Translations under genes and position numbers: made by a program
Part shown: positions 8,599 to 18,290 of the stretch, piece after piece
Layout of the letters: every line of letters begins with the position of its first letter
Numbering within the stretch: position 1 is the first letter of the stretch
The notes under the pieces: generated by a model
Seen by the model: the letters and a program-made list of their open reading frames with translations, nothing else
What the model was told of the DNA's origin: nothing
The model's database searches: none
NCBI GenBank assembly: GCA_011763485.2
Contig: JAANSK020095574.1
Coordinates: forward strand, 1 to 26,970
DNA from: Isoetes engelmannii
Taxonomy: Eukaryota > Streptophyta > Lycopodiopsida > Isoetales > Isoetaceae
DNA length: 26,970 nt
Direction: 5' to 3'

Positions 8599-8789
8599 AC
8601 ATCAAGGCCCTCAGCATGGACACCATAACATACAATGGCATTCATACATCATCGAACCAGCCACATCCACAAAGCAAGTTGAATTCTACACAACTCTAGA
8701 ACACAAGATCATTCTGGAAAACCAACCCATACGCTCCACCGACTACCATCCTATACACCATACTGAAGAATTCTGCTACAACATACTGC

Positions 8790-9875
8790 TTGACAAAATC
8801 CCATTCAGAGCCGAAGCTGCACTCCTCTCCCCGAACAACCATGCATAATCGTATAGCTTGGAATGCCAACTCCGACATCTACTGTCAACTGAAGAATATG
8901 CGGACTATTCTTACTCAACTTCTTACTCACGTACAAGCATATGCGGAATACCACCTCCTTGAGAACAAGGAGCAACAACAAATTGTAGATGCAATACTCC
9001 AAAACATCCCATCCCTCAACATCCAGCATCATGACTCACCAAACATCGAAGAAGAACAACAACAACCAAGCACAGACGAACACCAACACCATACAGACCA
9101 AGCGCCACAAACAGACCTGCCAAATGTCCCAATCAACCCAACGCTGAATGCAACACTATCAGACGAGCAAGCACATATCTACGAAGCGACCACACAAGAA
9201 GCACACAGGTCCCATGTCATATCAGGCACACCAGGATTTGGAAAGACCTACCTAATGAAACAAATGATACAGTACTTCATCAGCAGCGACAAACCAGTCA
9301 AAACCAGTACTACTTACAACAATACAGAAATGGTCGCAACAAAACTATGGAGAGGAGCAACAACTGCGCACTACCAATTCGCAATACCAGGTAAAAGGCA
9401 AATCCACAATATGCACCACCCTCTTACATTTGTACTAACGTCTGCCACTCACGATTATGCAGTGAAAAACCAATGGCCAAACAAAATCAGGCACACGAAT
9501 GTAAGGCATCAACAAATCCAAACGTTCCAAGTTCTCATCATCGACGAAATGTCAATGATCACGTTCATCAACCTCAACATGATATCCAGGCAAATAGAAG
9601 AAGTGACAAAGCAAACAGTAGATGAACTCTTGCAAACACGAGCAATAATCCTCGTCGGCGACCACGCTCAGCTCCCCCCCATATGCAAGCACAGGAAGAG
9701 AGATGCCGACAATGTATGCGAGCTATGCATCCTCACAAACAACCCGTACTTTGTGCAAGCAAAGAAATACCATCTGATGCAATCAATCAGGCACTCCTCC
9801 AACCAAGAATACACAACCTTCCTCAACATTATCAGAGAAAGGCCACCGACCCAAAATGAGCTTATGCAAAACTAG
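8790..9875 (+). pseudogene. Helitron PIF1-like helicase, N-terminal half
   Basis: This frame holds a glutamine- and histidine-rich linker (residues about 75-115) and then a PIF1-family helicase. Walker A is GTPGFGKT at about residue 147. The Walker B region is VLIIDEMSMI at about residue 248, and motif III is VGDHAQLPPI at about residue 291. A Cys-containing insert (CKHRKRDADNVCELCIL) follows. The first 15-20 codons overlap the end of the previous frame, so reading entered this frame near 8845 through a frameshift. The stop at 9873-9875 is also a frameshift product, since the protein resumes at once in another frame as LGAHIINKDEVHRI. In Helitrons this helicase unwinds donor DNA during rolling-circle transposition. 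Confidence 0.9.
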
Positions 9876-10521
9876 GAGCTCATATCATCAACAAAGATGA
9901 AGTCCACAGAATTGACAGTAACACCATAGTGTTGTGCACCCACCACGAGGACGTTCGACATTACAACGCAATGGCTATGGTCAAAACATTTCCAAGCACC
10001 CACGTGCACAAGATACCAGTCCACACAAATGCAACCGAAGAGGACAGAATGAACGACTGGATTGCAGACGCGGCATTGCACCAACTACCATATGTCGCCA
10101 CAGGTTGCAGAATCATAATCATTACCACTATGGACATACCAGGGGAAATAGTCAATGGAACAACAGGAATAGTCACATACGTAGAAACAGATGATCGAAC
10201 AGGAGAGGCCAAAGGCATCGTGGTCCACATTGACAACTCTTTGCAGTACATCCACATCAAGCAATCACTCATCGAATACAGACATCAAGGGCCCAAGACC
10301 ATCTTCAAAGGAACATTTCCACTCGCACTGGCGTATGCCATGACAGGACACAAGAGCCAAAGCTCCACGATAGAAGGCAATGCAATAATGGTTGTGAGAA
10401 GGGCATTCTCGCCAGGACTACTCTACGTAATGCTACACGAATAAAGGACAGAAAACAATTGTCGATTGTAGCGCCGATCACCACAGATGACTTCCAACCA
10501 AACAAAATGCTACTAATGTAG
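9872..10521 (+). pseudogene. Helitron PIF1-like helicase, C-terminal half
   Basis: The frame resumes as LGAHIINKDEVHRIDSNTIV and continues with GCRIIIITTMDIPGEIVNGT, the usual 'x-N-G-x-x-G' region, and TFPLALAYAMTGHKSQSSTI. The last corresponds to the PIF1 motif normally seen as A-x-T-I-H-K-S-Q-G-x-T; here it reads TGHKSQSST. The frame then reads GLLYVMLHE and stops at 10444. Immediately afterwards a shifted frame gives RIKDRKQLSIVAPI and ends at TAG 10519-10521, which fits the normal Helitron C-terminus after the 'Y-V-A-L-S-R' motif. One indel near 10435 therefore truncates this copy. Confidence 0.85.
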
Positions 10522-10929
10522 CACCACATGGACAAGAGGTAAGCATTAATTGCTCATTCCTTCTTCATACCGTGCAAACTAATCTCCTAACCAATCGACA
10601 TTCTATTTCCTTACAAAACAGATTGCAGACACATCTCTAAATGACACGCAAGAAAGTTACATCTAGGCTCCGTCGTGAAAGATTTGCAAGCCCAGTTCAC
10701 ATATGACAAGCTTTAATCTACTAGGTTTTCCTACTTCGATTTCTATTTTTGTTAGTCCTGTAAAAAATTTACATGTTATAGTATAACCTATTACCAATTC
10801 TACAATTACAATCATATTATTTTTTCGACATATGCTTGAGTATTTCTTTGGCAATCATGTGCGATGCAATTAACATATTGGATGCCATACTGCAAAAAAC
10901 TGCTAATTTATTCCAACATACAAAAGCCT
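10522..10929. other. Helitron 3' flank
   Basis: AT-rich with no coding sequence. The Helitron 3' end should lie here, but I do not see a clear hairpin followed by CTRR. Confidence 0.4.
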
Positions 10930-11152
10930 CCTACATTCATCTACTCTAAATAGTAGTCTATACCTCGTACAAAAATAGCATGAGCCCATTAATTGTTTCA
11001 AATGTTCATATGCTAGAAAGAAATCAAACCACCCTACTAACCTTTAATCCCATCCTAGTTTGGCTCCTTAGTAAAGCTTTCTCTCTTCTTCTTTCCCAGT
11101 TCTTTTGCTCTTCCTATCCTACTGTTTCCCCAACCCTGCATTTTTGCTAGTT
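10930..11152 (+). repeat. Dispersed repeat, copy 2 (paired with 5880-6062)
   Basis: This is the same sequence order as copy 1, with matching blocks TTGTTTCAAATGTT, GAAAGAAATCAAACCA, TTTGGCTCCTTAGTAAAGCTT, CTTCTTCTTTCCCAGTTCTT and CCCCAACCCTGCATTTTTGCTAG. It has about 17 extra bases after the AAACCA block. It lies in the same orientation, 5 kb downstream, so the pair brackets the gag fossil, the GTCA array and the Helitron. Confidence 0.7.
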
Positions 11153-12440
11153 ATTATTAACATCCAATTTGTCATCATTGTTGGTTATCACTAAGTTTCA
11201 AATGAAGGATCTCGAAGGAAGTAGAAGAAAGCACCTTAAATTGAGATGAGGGTTCCACAAAGATATTAATTTAGAAGAATTGCAGAATATGGAATGTGAA
11301 GATGCCACGTCAAGATTTATCCTTTATTAGTGTTGATTGAACACCACTACAAGAGGGCCATTTTCTTCTAAGACAGAGGTAATAGTCACATGAGCATGAG
11401 TAATTCTATCTCATGTCTAATGAGAAAATGGTGATCCAGATGACTTAATTGCATTTTTGTGTTAACTAATGATGATTATTTTAGCTGCAATTTTTTTCCT
11501 TGGAACAATAATAATGATGTATAAGAAAATCCACATACTTACCAAACTATCATGGATGTGGTCAGATTTAATTTTATTAAAAAATAGTACCTTTGATGTA
11601 TGGCATTCCGACACAAAAGTGAATGCCCATATTTTAATAATCCATTAGCATAGAACAGAAGATCTAGGTACTTTTATATGTGTTTTTGTAACAAGGAATC
11701 TACAAAAATCTGATATACAAAGACATTGTCAAGGGCATCCAATGTTGGGCAGGAATGTCTAGAGATTGATTTAAGTTAGAAGAGAAAAATGAAGGAATCA
11801 GGGCCATTCAATGGTGCATGCATGTTCATTTAAGAAGTGCTGCAGTGCAATGGCAGGCTTTGCTCTTGAAAAAATCTGTGTTGTTGGGTGCCCAACTAGA
11901 CAGATCCAAGCCCAAGACGAAGAAAAAGTATGGCTTTTACTTTAACTTATTATCCAGCCCACATGATCTTCACTGTCTGAATGTAACAGCCAAGGCCTAC
12001 AAGTAGAAGGGTCCAAATCCTTTAGCAAAAAAAGGCCTTCGCCGTACCTCGGGACAGTTCAAAACATAACTCGGATGTATTAAATTTTTTCTTGTAGAAT
12101 GCCCAGCTTGGGAGACCTCAGCTATGGAGATACCTACGCCGGAATAGTTGTACGAGGCAAGTGCAGCAGATGGCTTCTATTTCTGAACAACAGAAGCTTT
12201 TAGCGTTTTAGAAGAGTTTGTACATCGCTCGTTCTCCAGAAGTTTTTAAGTTCTTGATGCCGGATTTGGGATCTTTTGGCAGAGACAAAACAGGGTTCTA
12301 GAGCTCCTTTCTGCTTTTATTTTCTCCTGCTCTTTCTTTTGCATTTCTTTATTCACTTCAAAGGGTCAAAATAAAAACGTATCTGCTTGCACTTTAAAGC
12401 CGATATTCATTTTTCGTGATTTGGTACAAGCGGGAAAACA
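11153..12440. other. AT-rich spacer and 5' region of the bZIP gene
   Basis: No gene is seen up to about 12000. From about 12010 the GC content rises, and the sequence probably holds the promoter and 5' UTR of the bZIP gene. I could not fix a TATA box or the transcription start. Confidence 0.4.
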
Positions 12441-14740
12441 ATGGCGGATGGATACAGCGAACTAATGCAGAGGCTTCAATCTTCGCTAGTTGCATCTTCT
12501 CTTTCCGGCAGTGGAGGCTCAAAATGCAACAAGCTCACCACATTATCTCAGTCTCAGAGCATTTTTAGAAGCCTTGCAGGACATAATGTAAGTAACCAAG
12601 GTAAACATCCGGTGAAGATAGAACACTCACCTTGTGCGTCTGATACTTCCACCAGAACCACTGTTTCGGCTGATATTTCCATGGAAGATACTTCTGGTTC
12701 CCCCGCGCCCCATATTCCACTTCTAGATTCGTACAGCAACACAGATCTTAGCGACAACCTATCTCGTAGAAGAGGCCACCGGAGGGCTCAGAGTGAGACA
12801 TTCTTCAGAGGTGCGTTTCTTTTTGATTCAGACCCTCATATTCTGAAAGGTGAACTGCAAAGGGCGTTTGTTAGAGAAATAGAAATGGATAAGGATGAGG
12901 CCTCCCTTGATGGAGATTGTATGGACTTAGGCGCTGATGAGGAGCACAGTGACAAGGAGGAAGATAAAGAAGCTGATGCAGGTGATTTATTTTCTCTTTA
13001 CATTGATATGGAAAAGATTAATAGTTTTGAGGTTGATAATCCAACCAGGGAAGATAGGGAGATGCATGATATAGGGCATGTGCCGGCATCAGATAAATCC
13101 TCCAAAGAACAGGAGATAGATTGCAAGCCTAAGATTGATGGCTTGAATGATAGTGCTGATAAACATACAGGGAGCTCTGTAATGGATATATTACCTCACA
13201 AAAGCCCTAAAAGGGCAGAAGATAATGTTCAGGATAGGAAGTGTGGATCTTTAAATATCAAATCTGAAAATGGCTTGAAACAAGAGGAAGGAAAACAGGA
13301 AACATCATCCAAAGTTTGGAATCAGAATGAGAACATCAAGCAAAGGGAAGGAAACCGTGGCGAAACTCATAACACAGCTAAGCTACCACACCATTCTAGA
13401 AGTATGTCCATGGATGGTGCATTGAACAATTTTCAAAGTAGTAGGAACCTTGATATTGGGCAGCATTTGGCATCCATAACAGAAGGTCACCGTGCGAAAC
13501 ATTTTCATAGTAACTCCATGGATGGCAGCACAAAATTCAAGGTGGATGTAGAAGGACTTGACGCAAACAAGAAATTCTCTGCAAATCATAAGCTCGCTGA
13601 AATAGCTCTGGTTGATCCAAAAAGAGCAAAAAGGTTAGTAGCTCAGTATTTCTGCATGCTTCATTCAACATAATTCTTGAATACAGTTTCTGCATGTTTT
13701 AGGATTCTGGCAAACAGACAGTCGGCAGCTCGTTCTAAGGAGCGGAAAATGCGTTACATTTCAGAGCTTGAGCGCAAGGTCCAAACTCTACAAACAGAAG
13801 CAACATCATTATCTGCGCAGTTGACAATCTTACAGGTTATATATCTATAGACAAGTAAAATTAGAATTGTGATGCAAAAGCCTTCTATTAACAATCATCA
13901 TTGTCAATTCCAGCGAGATTCGACAACACTGACAAACGAGAATAATGAGCTGAAGTTGAGGTTCCAGGCAATGGAGCAGCAAGCACAGCTAAGAGATGGT
14001 CAGTTTGTACTCTAGCAATGACAGCTATGTTCATTCCTTGTTTCATGTACCCTCAAGTAATAGTGAAGGGCTAGGTAAAAAAATAGGTTCTATCAAAATC
14101 ATCAACAAAGTTAAATTACAGTTTTATTGTTTTTGTACACTTCTTATCCTGTCTGCTCAGAATTCTGCTTGTCTAGGACAAAAGCATGGTTGTAAAAAGT
14201 GTGTGTACCATTTTACTGGTTTCTTCTATCTGCTGTGAGTTTTCTTATCCACAGAGTATATATTGAAGCAGTGGATATTTATCATCCATCATGCTTTCAG
14301 AGACTACCCAAAAAAAGCAGAAATTGGAGTTCATATACTACCATTTTTATGTCGAGTTGATCTTACTTTTGCGAGATTAATATATATATTTAAGTTATAT
14401 GATTGAAGTTGAACTAAGGCCTTCTTCTTTGCCTGTAAATGCAGCTTTGAATGATGCTTTGCGTGATGAGACACAGAGACTAAAGTTGCTGGCTAGCCAG
14501 CTGATGGGTGGTCTAGGGCAGCAGCTTTTCCAATTTCCTCAACAATCAGCAGCACAACAAGCACAAGATGCGGCTGCTCCACAAACAAATCCTCAGGATC
14601 CAGCTGCAAAAGAAGCAGTGCAGCCAGATTTTTTACAAAATGCATTTGGTGCTCTTCAAGGGCTCACTGGATCTTTGGGACCTTTTATAAAGCAAGAAGA
14701 GGCTGGCATTGCAGTTAATAGAAAGACTGGAACTGTGTAA
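12441..14740 (+). CDS. Group I bZIP transcription factor (RF2/VIP1/bZIP29 type), four exons
   Basis: Exons are 12441-13633, 13703-13835, 13914-13998 and 14445-14740, all with GT-AG introns (69, 78 and 446 bp) and matching phases. Together they code 568 residues. The ATG has a good context (AACAATGGCG). The basic region [12 protein letters not shown] (residues 402-413) has Lys at 410 where most bZIPs have Arg; this N-x7-K is the hallmark of plant group I. Leucines at 420, 427, 434, 441, 448 and 455 form the zipper. The N-terminal 397 residues are Ser-rich and contain an acidic tract and [11 protein letters not shown] (182-192), a motif conserved in group I. They also contain RRAQSE (S118) and two repeats, HSRSMSMDG and HFHSNSMDG, which look like kinase/14-3-3 sites. 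The end is Gln/Ala-rich. Group I factors bind DNA in the nucleus and shuttle with 14-3-3 in response to mechanical or osmotic signals. The long N-terminus fits the bZIP29/30 branch best. The gene appears intact. Confidence 0.95.
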
Positions 14741-14801
14741 ATGTTAATCAATATTAGTATAATTTTTGCAATGGACATGCAAAATTTTGTTGTCAAATAA
14801 A
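14741..14801 (+). terminator. bZIP 3' UTR with AATAAA polyadenylation signal
   Basis: A canonical AATAAA lies at 14796-14801, 56 nt after the stop codon. The cleavage site would be a few tens of bases further on. Confidence 0.5.
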
Positions 14802-15035
14802 TTCCATAGATATATAGAGTGACACTGGCAATGTTCATTGTACTGCGGCCTGAGTATAAAAATAATTGCGTTTGCTTCAATGATACAGAGTTTTGAAGAG
14901 TTTTTGAAATACAAATGACAACTGCCACCAGGCGATGGGCAGTTCCGTGTTAATTCTATTTGCAGATATCCTTTACTTAGCATGCTGCTAGTGGTAAGTC
15001 TTCTGATAGTCCTAAACTGCGTTGTCAAGGAAACG

Positions 15036-15048
15036 CCCCCCCCCCCCC
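15036..15048 (+). repeat. C13 homopolymer
   Basis: Thirteen C in a row directly precede the first copy of the GCCGCTGTTGCGG repeat. The length is likely to vary between individuals and reads. Confidence 0.9.
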
Positions 15049-15050
15049 GG

Positions 15051-15351
15051 CTGCCGCTGTTGCGGAAAGGGAGGCTCCCATTCCCTTCTGCTTCCGCTAT
15101 ACAAGGCAGAGATGTTACTGATAAGTTGATCAAGAAGTTAATAGACAACTTCTGTGCACGTTTGTGAGGAACAAGTGGAAATAAAGAAATTATTAAGAAG
15201 CAACAAATAATGTCTCACAAAAACTTTACATAAAAGCTTGGAACACCTTTCATGAGTAGCTTCCCTTGTGCCATAAATTTAGCTCTACTTCTCTAGTTGT
15301 CGTGGGGTCTGCCGCTGTTGCGGAAAGAGAGGCCCTTATTTCCTTCCGCTA
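15051..15351 (+). repeat. Direct repeat pair CTGCCGCTGTTGCGGAAAG
   Basis: About 50 bp at 15051-15101 recur at 15309-15351 with small gaps. Both start with CTGCCGCTGTTGCGGAAAG and end in TTCCGCTA-type sequence. CCGC-TGTT-GCGG inside each is itself a small hairpin. The DNA between the copies is AT-rich and shows nothing else. Confidence 0.7.
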
Positions 15352-15635
15352 CGTAAAAATAGGGCAAAAAAAATTACGTCATATTACAGGGGTTATTAAA
15401 ACTTGTAATTGGCATGTGCCTATGTGGCAGGGCCTGTGCCTGTGTGGCAGGTGCCTATGCCTGCGTAGCTAGGCCTGTGCTTGCGTGGCCTGTGCCTGTG
15501 CCTATGTGGCAGAGCCATAATTTGCTCTGCCCTATTTTTACGTAGGGAAATGGGCCTGCATTTGCCATTACACGGGGTGCGGGCGGTGGCTCGCCACCCG
15601 CCCTTACCCCGCGTAATGGCCAGCGCAGGCCCATT
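15349..15635 (+). mobile_element. GC-rich fold-back (nested inverted repeat) element, class unknown
   Basis: CTACGTAAAAATAGGGCA at 15349-15366 is the exact reverse complement of 15528-15545. The match extends more loosely on both sides (ATTTCC outside, AAATTA inside). Directly after it, 15549-15590 and 15591-15635 form an almost perfect inverted repeat of about 42 bp with practically no loop (AATGGGCCTGC... against ...GCAGGCCCATT). Such nested arms are typical of fold-back or MITE-like elements. No transposase was found. The GC content is far above that of the flanks. Confidence 0.6.
15415..15513 (+). repeat. Minisatellite of GTGCCTATGTGGCAG units
   Basis: About six degenerate units built on GTGCCT(A/G)TGTGGCAG and GCCTGTGC fill the space between the arms of the fold-back element. 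The unit length varies from about 15 to 25 bp. Confidence 0.7.
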
Positions 15636-15867
15636 ACTCTTATCAAAATGGAAACTGGGAGCCAAGATTTTTCCCTGTTGTTTTTCGTTTCTTGTCACTG
15701 AACTGCTCTGTTTCTTCACCGGATCAGTGGAATCCCTTGCCCAACTTCCATTACGAACTGTAAGCGAGTGCTACGTGGCTTCACCAGAGTGATCTTTCAA
15801 CACAGATGGATGACCAGTTTCTATTTTGTTGCCATTAACTTAATAGCCTAAACATGATGCAAGCAAA

Positions 15868-15869
<2 letters not shown>

Positions 15870-15917
<48 letters not shown>
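15870..15917 (+). repeat. (TG)24 microsatellite
   Basis: Uninterrupted TG dinucleotides over 48 bp. Likely polymorphic. Confidence 0.97.
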
Positions 15918-15919
<2 letters not shown>

Positions 15920-16440
15920 GGGTTGTTTGTTTTGGGTTGCTCCCAAGGGCAAACCCTCGTTCATGTGCAGTATTAGGCATATTATGAGCATATGCCAGCA
16001 CCCATTCTGAGCTATGGCAGCACCCATTTAGACGAAGATGTATGGGAGTTAATTGCCTTCGAGTTTTCAGTAACTCTTAAAAGCTGCACTGAACATTTCC
16101 AGAAGAAAAATCTTAACAATATTTCTTTCCGGTGGAGGTTCAAATTTCAAAGCAATGCATAATGCCACATCGGAGAACACCAACAATGGCAATGTTGTTG
16201 TCGTTGTTTCTGACAATTTATGGTATCAGATGAATCTCCATTGTGAATTTGAGAGTCTTTCTCTGCTATCAATCAAGATCCAAGGATTGCAAATATGGTA
16301 AATTGAACAACATTGCGACTGTATCCTTTCCAAAATGAAAATATGCTCCCTAAAGGTATTTCTGACAATGAAATAGTATACTCTCAGGTCTGTGACTTAA
16401 AATCTACGTGTTTAGATTTTTTGAACTGTTAGCATTGTGT
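15918..16440. other. Spacer without recognised genes
   Basis: No coding sequence is supported. A TGGTATCAGATG word at about 16220 resembles the initiator-tRNA primer site of LTR elements, but nothing around it supports such an element. Confidence 0.4.
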
Positions 16441-16770
16441 TCAATTGGTGTAACTGTTATAGTTTGAATGTTTGGAATTCACACGGTCGTGATTGCAAAA
16501 GTTTTGTTGTGGATACTTGCTGGATATTTGGAACTCCTCCCTCAATGTCAAGCAAAGCGAGGTCATCATTCCAGATTTTGAAACAATCCCTTGCTGCCGT
16601 GTGGCAAATATTCCTGTCGAAATTGCAACATGGGTCATCGTTATTGCATCCGCTAGCTTCTTCAGCTGCAACATGTAATTTTCTTCAACCCTGGCCAGCT
16701 GCAACATGTAATTTTCTGCTATAATTTCCTGCCTTTGCTTGACATCATGAAACAACAGCAGCTCAGGCAT
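16441..16770 (-). CDS. Possible coding remnant with a coiled-coil repeat
   Basis: A minus-strand frame of 109 codons begins PELLLFHDVKQRQEIIAENY and contains ENYMLQL twice, 11 residues apart, giving a heptad-like charged helix (MLQLARVEENYMLQLKKLAD). The 11-residue repeat comes from a 33-bp spacing in the DNA. The second half of the frame has no clear character. I do not recognise it. It may be one exon of a decayed gene that also left the traces at 17152-17265 and 17509-17720, or a chance frame. Confidence 0.25.
   Translation of the reverse strand: MPELLLFHDVKQRQEIIAENYMLQLARVEENYMLQLKKLADAITMTHVAISTGIFATRQQGIVSKSGMMTSLCLTLREEFQISSKYPQQNFCNHDRVNSKHSNYNSYTN
16663..16717 (+). repeat. 22-bp direct repeat, 33-bp spacing
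   Basis: CAGCTGCAACATGTAATTTTCT occurs at 16663-16684 and 16696-16717, both copies identical. Confidence 0.9.
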
Positions 16771-16930
16771 TCTGGCTGTGGCAGGTCAACCGGGCATGTC
16801 TAACAACGCTTCTGGTTGCCCAGCCATAGCCAGAACGCCTTCCATGTTGTCCTTCCACATTACAAATTGTAGGCGCTCTTGGTTGCCCTGCCACAGCCAG
16901 AATGCCTTCCCTCCACATTACAAATTGTAA
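16765..16930 (+). repeat. Inverted repeat plus a third partial copy
   Basis: The 27 bp at 16765-16791 (AGGCATTCTGGCTGTGGCAG...) are the reverse complement of 16881-16907 with one mismatch. A third copy in the second orientation lies at 16814-16840 and is more diverged. The two same-orientation copies are each followed, at different distances, by CCACATTACAAATTGTA, so this part is also a tandem duplication of about 67 bp. Confidence 0.8.
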
Positions 16931-17151
16931 AAGCATACCTCATACCATACTAAATATACATCCGTCATCTGCTTGGCTTATGTTATGTAACACGGCGTGA
17001 GCAGCAAGAAGTTTTAAAAAATGCACTTCAAACATGCCTCACCATGTCAAGGCCGTACTTTGCCATAAGTTTTCAAAGACCCTAAATTTGACCAAAAAAA
17101 AACACATTAAGCATAAAATCCTGATACAATAGAATATAGGAACATAGTGCA

Positions 17152-17265
17152 TTAGATTGGCATCTCGTCCTGAGTTCTTTGTGAAATGTTTTCTCCTCCA
17201 AGACCCTTTTTTTGTATCCCTGGTGCGTTAGAGTTTCCCAAAACAGAGAGCACGTTAGACAACAT
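17152..17265 (-). CDS. Short coding-like minus-strand frame
   Basis: From an ATG at 17265-17263 the frame gives 37 codons (MLSNVLSVLGNSNAPG, then QKKGLGGENISQRTQDEMPI) and a TAA. Codon content looks protein-like, but there is no homology I recognise and no flanking splice site I can confirm. Confidence 0.2.
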   Translation of the reverse strand: MLSNVLSVLGNSNAPGIQKKGLGGENISQRTQDEMPI

Positions 17266-17508
17266 GAAACAGAAAGTGCTTTGAAGATTGTAAAATGATG
17301 AAGCTGTTATACACTATCTACCTTGACAGTTCTATTATGCCTATCAAAACAGGAACCCAATCCGTGCATATGTGTTTAAGTTGAATTGAACATAAAAATC
17401 ATAAGACCAGATAAACCTAAGAAAAATAAGACAAGATATGTACTCAACTGGTCTTCTTGCAGAAGAAAACTTTTAAAAGATCTTCTGGCTAGAATAAGAT
17501 TCATTGAC

Positions 17509-17720
17509 CTGCGTTGTTGACTGTCAGCATGATGGAGAGCTTGCAAATAGACCAGAGCTTTCTTCACATTCGGACGATTCCTCTCTTATAGCTCCAGTTT
17601 ATTATGTAAAAACGAAGAATATATAATGCTTATAGCATCAAAATGCTGCCACAGTCATAAAGCGATTGTCCACATATTGTGCAGATCCTTTATCATGCAA
17701 AAATAAATGGCAACTGTTGC
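17509..17720 (-). pseudogene. Decayed minus-strand exon, unrecognised
   Basis: Reading the minus strand downward from about 17720, one frame gives CHLFLHDKGSAQYVDNRFMT and VAAF. An extra T then shifts the frame to FDAISIIYSSFLHNKLEL, followed by a TAA and ERNRPNVKKALVYLQALHHA up to a GTCAAT donor-like site at 17508. The continuous protein-like character across one indel and one stop suggests a former exon of about 70 codons with TPR-like or helical sequence. I do not recognise the gene. Confidence 0.3.
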
Positions 17721-18290
17721 TTGATTATGGAGCTCATGGACAGTGATTGAAAGTATCTTATAACAAGGAGGAAGCTTGGACAATGACTTCAACTATAAAC
17801 CTTTATTGTGCAACAGAGACATTGAAACAAATTATTCTTCTTCCTCTAAGGTTCTATCTTTTAACTACAATAACATCTCCTTCCTGTGCCATTGATGCTC
17901 CCTTTTTTTTTTGTCAATTCTATGGCAGGTATGAAGGTTGGAGGATGATACAAATAGTAGCGTAGAATGCAGCTGCGCCACGTCCAGAGGTACAGTCAAA
18001 TTGCGCATTGACTTTACATCGATAATTGGTCAGCTGTAGCAAAGCAATTCCTTATGTTTTGTTGTGCATGATTTAGTACCATCATAATCTCTTAGGGATT
18101 TCTTAGTAGGATTATTAGCGTCCACGGAAGCCCTTGAGCTATGGGACAAACATGTCAAATACAAACCAAACAGTGCCGGTAAACTCAAAGTATATCAACT
18201 AGATTCGGCACTCTCTAGGAGTTCACGAATATATTTTCCTATATAAGGCAAAATGTAATGCTGATTAAACAACGCATTTAGCAGGATGCT
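17721..18290. other. Spacer; possible 3' region of the minus-strand LINE
   Basis: No coding sequence is seen. T10 at 17903-17912 could be the poly(A) tail (seen as T) of the LINE whose reading frame ends near 18291. That would make about 380 bp of 3' UTR. The assignment is weak. Confidence 0.3.

Larger units (their letters stand above)
8010..10521 (+). mobile_element. Broken Helitron (Rep/helicase part)
   Basis: Across about 2.5 kb one strand codes, in pieces, the middle and C-terminal parts of a Helitron RepHel protein. In order these are the post-Rep region (VVPYHPAILLLWGAHMNIQR, KYATKLEP), a long linker, and a PIF1-like helicase with Walker A, Walker B and later motifs up to the C-terminus. 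The Rep HUH nuclease motifs expected upstream are not present, so the 5' part is lost. At least five frame changes or stops separate the pieces. The coding strand is strikingly rich in A and C and poor in G compared with its flanks. I could not place a 5' TC or a 3' CTRR end with hairpin, so the element limits are approximate. Confidence 0.85.

Noticed and set aside
11818-12006. 62-codon plus-strand frame upstream of the bZIP gene
   Set aside because: No recognisable features. More likely part of the spacer or the bZIP 5' region; an upstream ORF role cannot be shown from the sequence.
15420-15792. Open frames of about 100 codons on both strands
   Set aside because: They arise from the GC-rich minisatellite and palindrome, where stop codons are rare by composition.
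16130-16160. GGTTCAAAT, like a tRNA T-arm
   Set aside because: No matching acceptor, D or anticodon arms are found around it.
16210-16235. TGGTATCAGATG, similar to the initiator-tRNA primer site of LTR elements
   Set aside because: It is a single short word. No second copy of the upstream DNA and no gag or pol sequence is seen downstream, so it is not enough to call an element.
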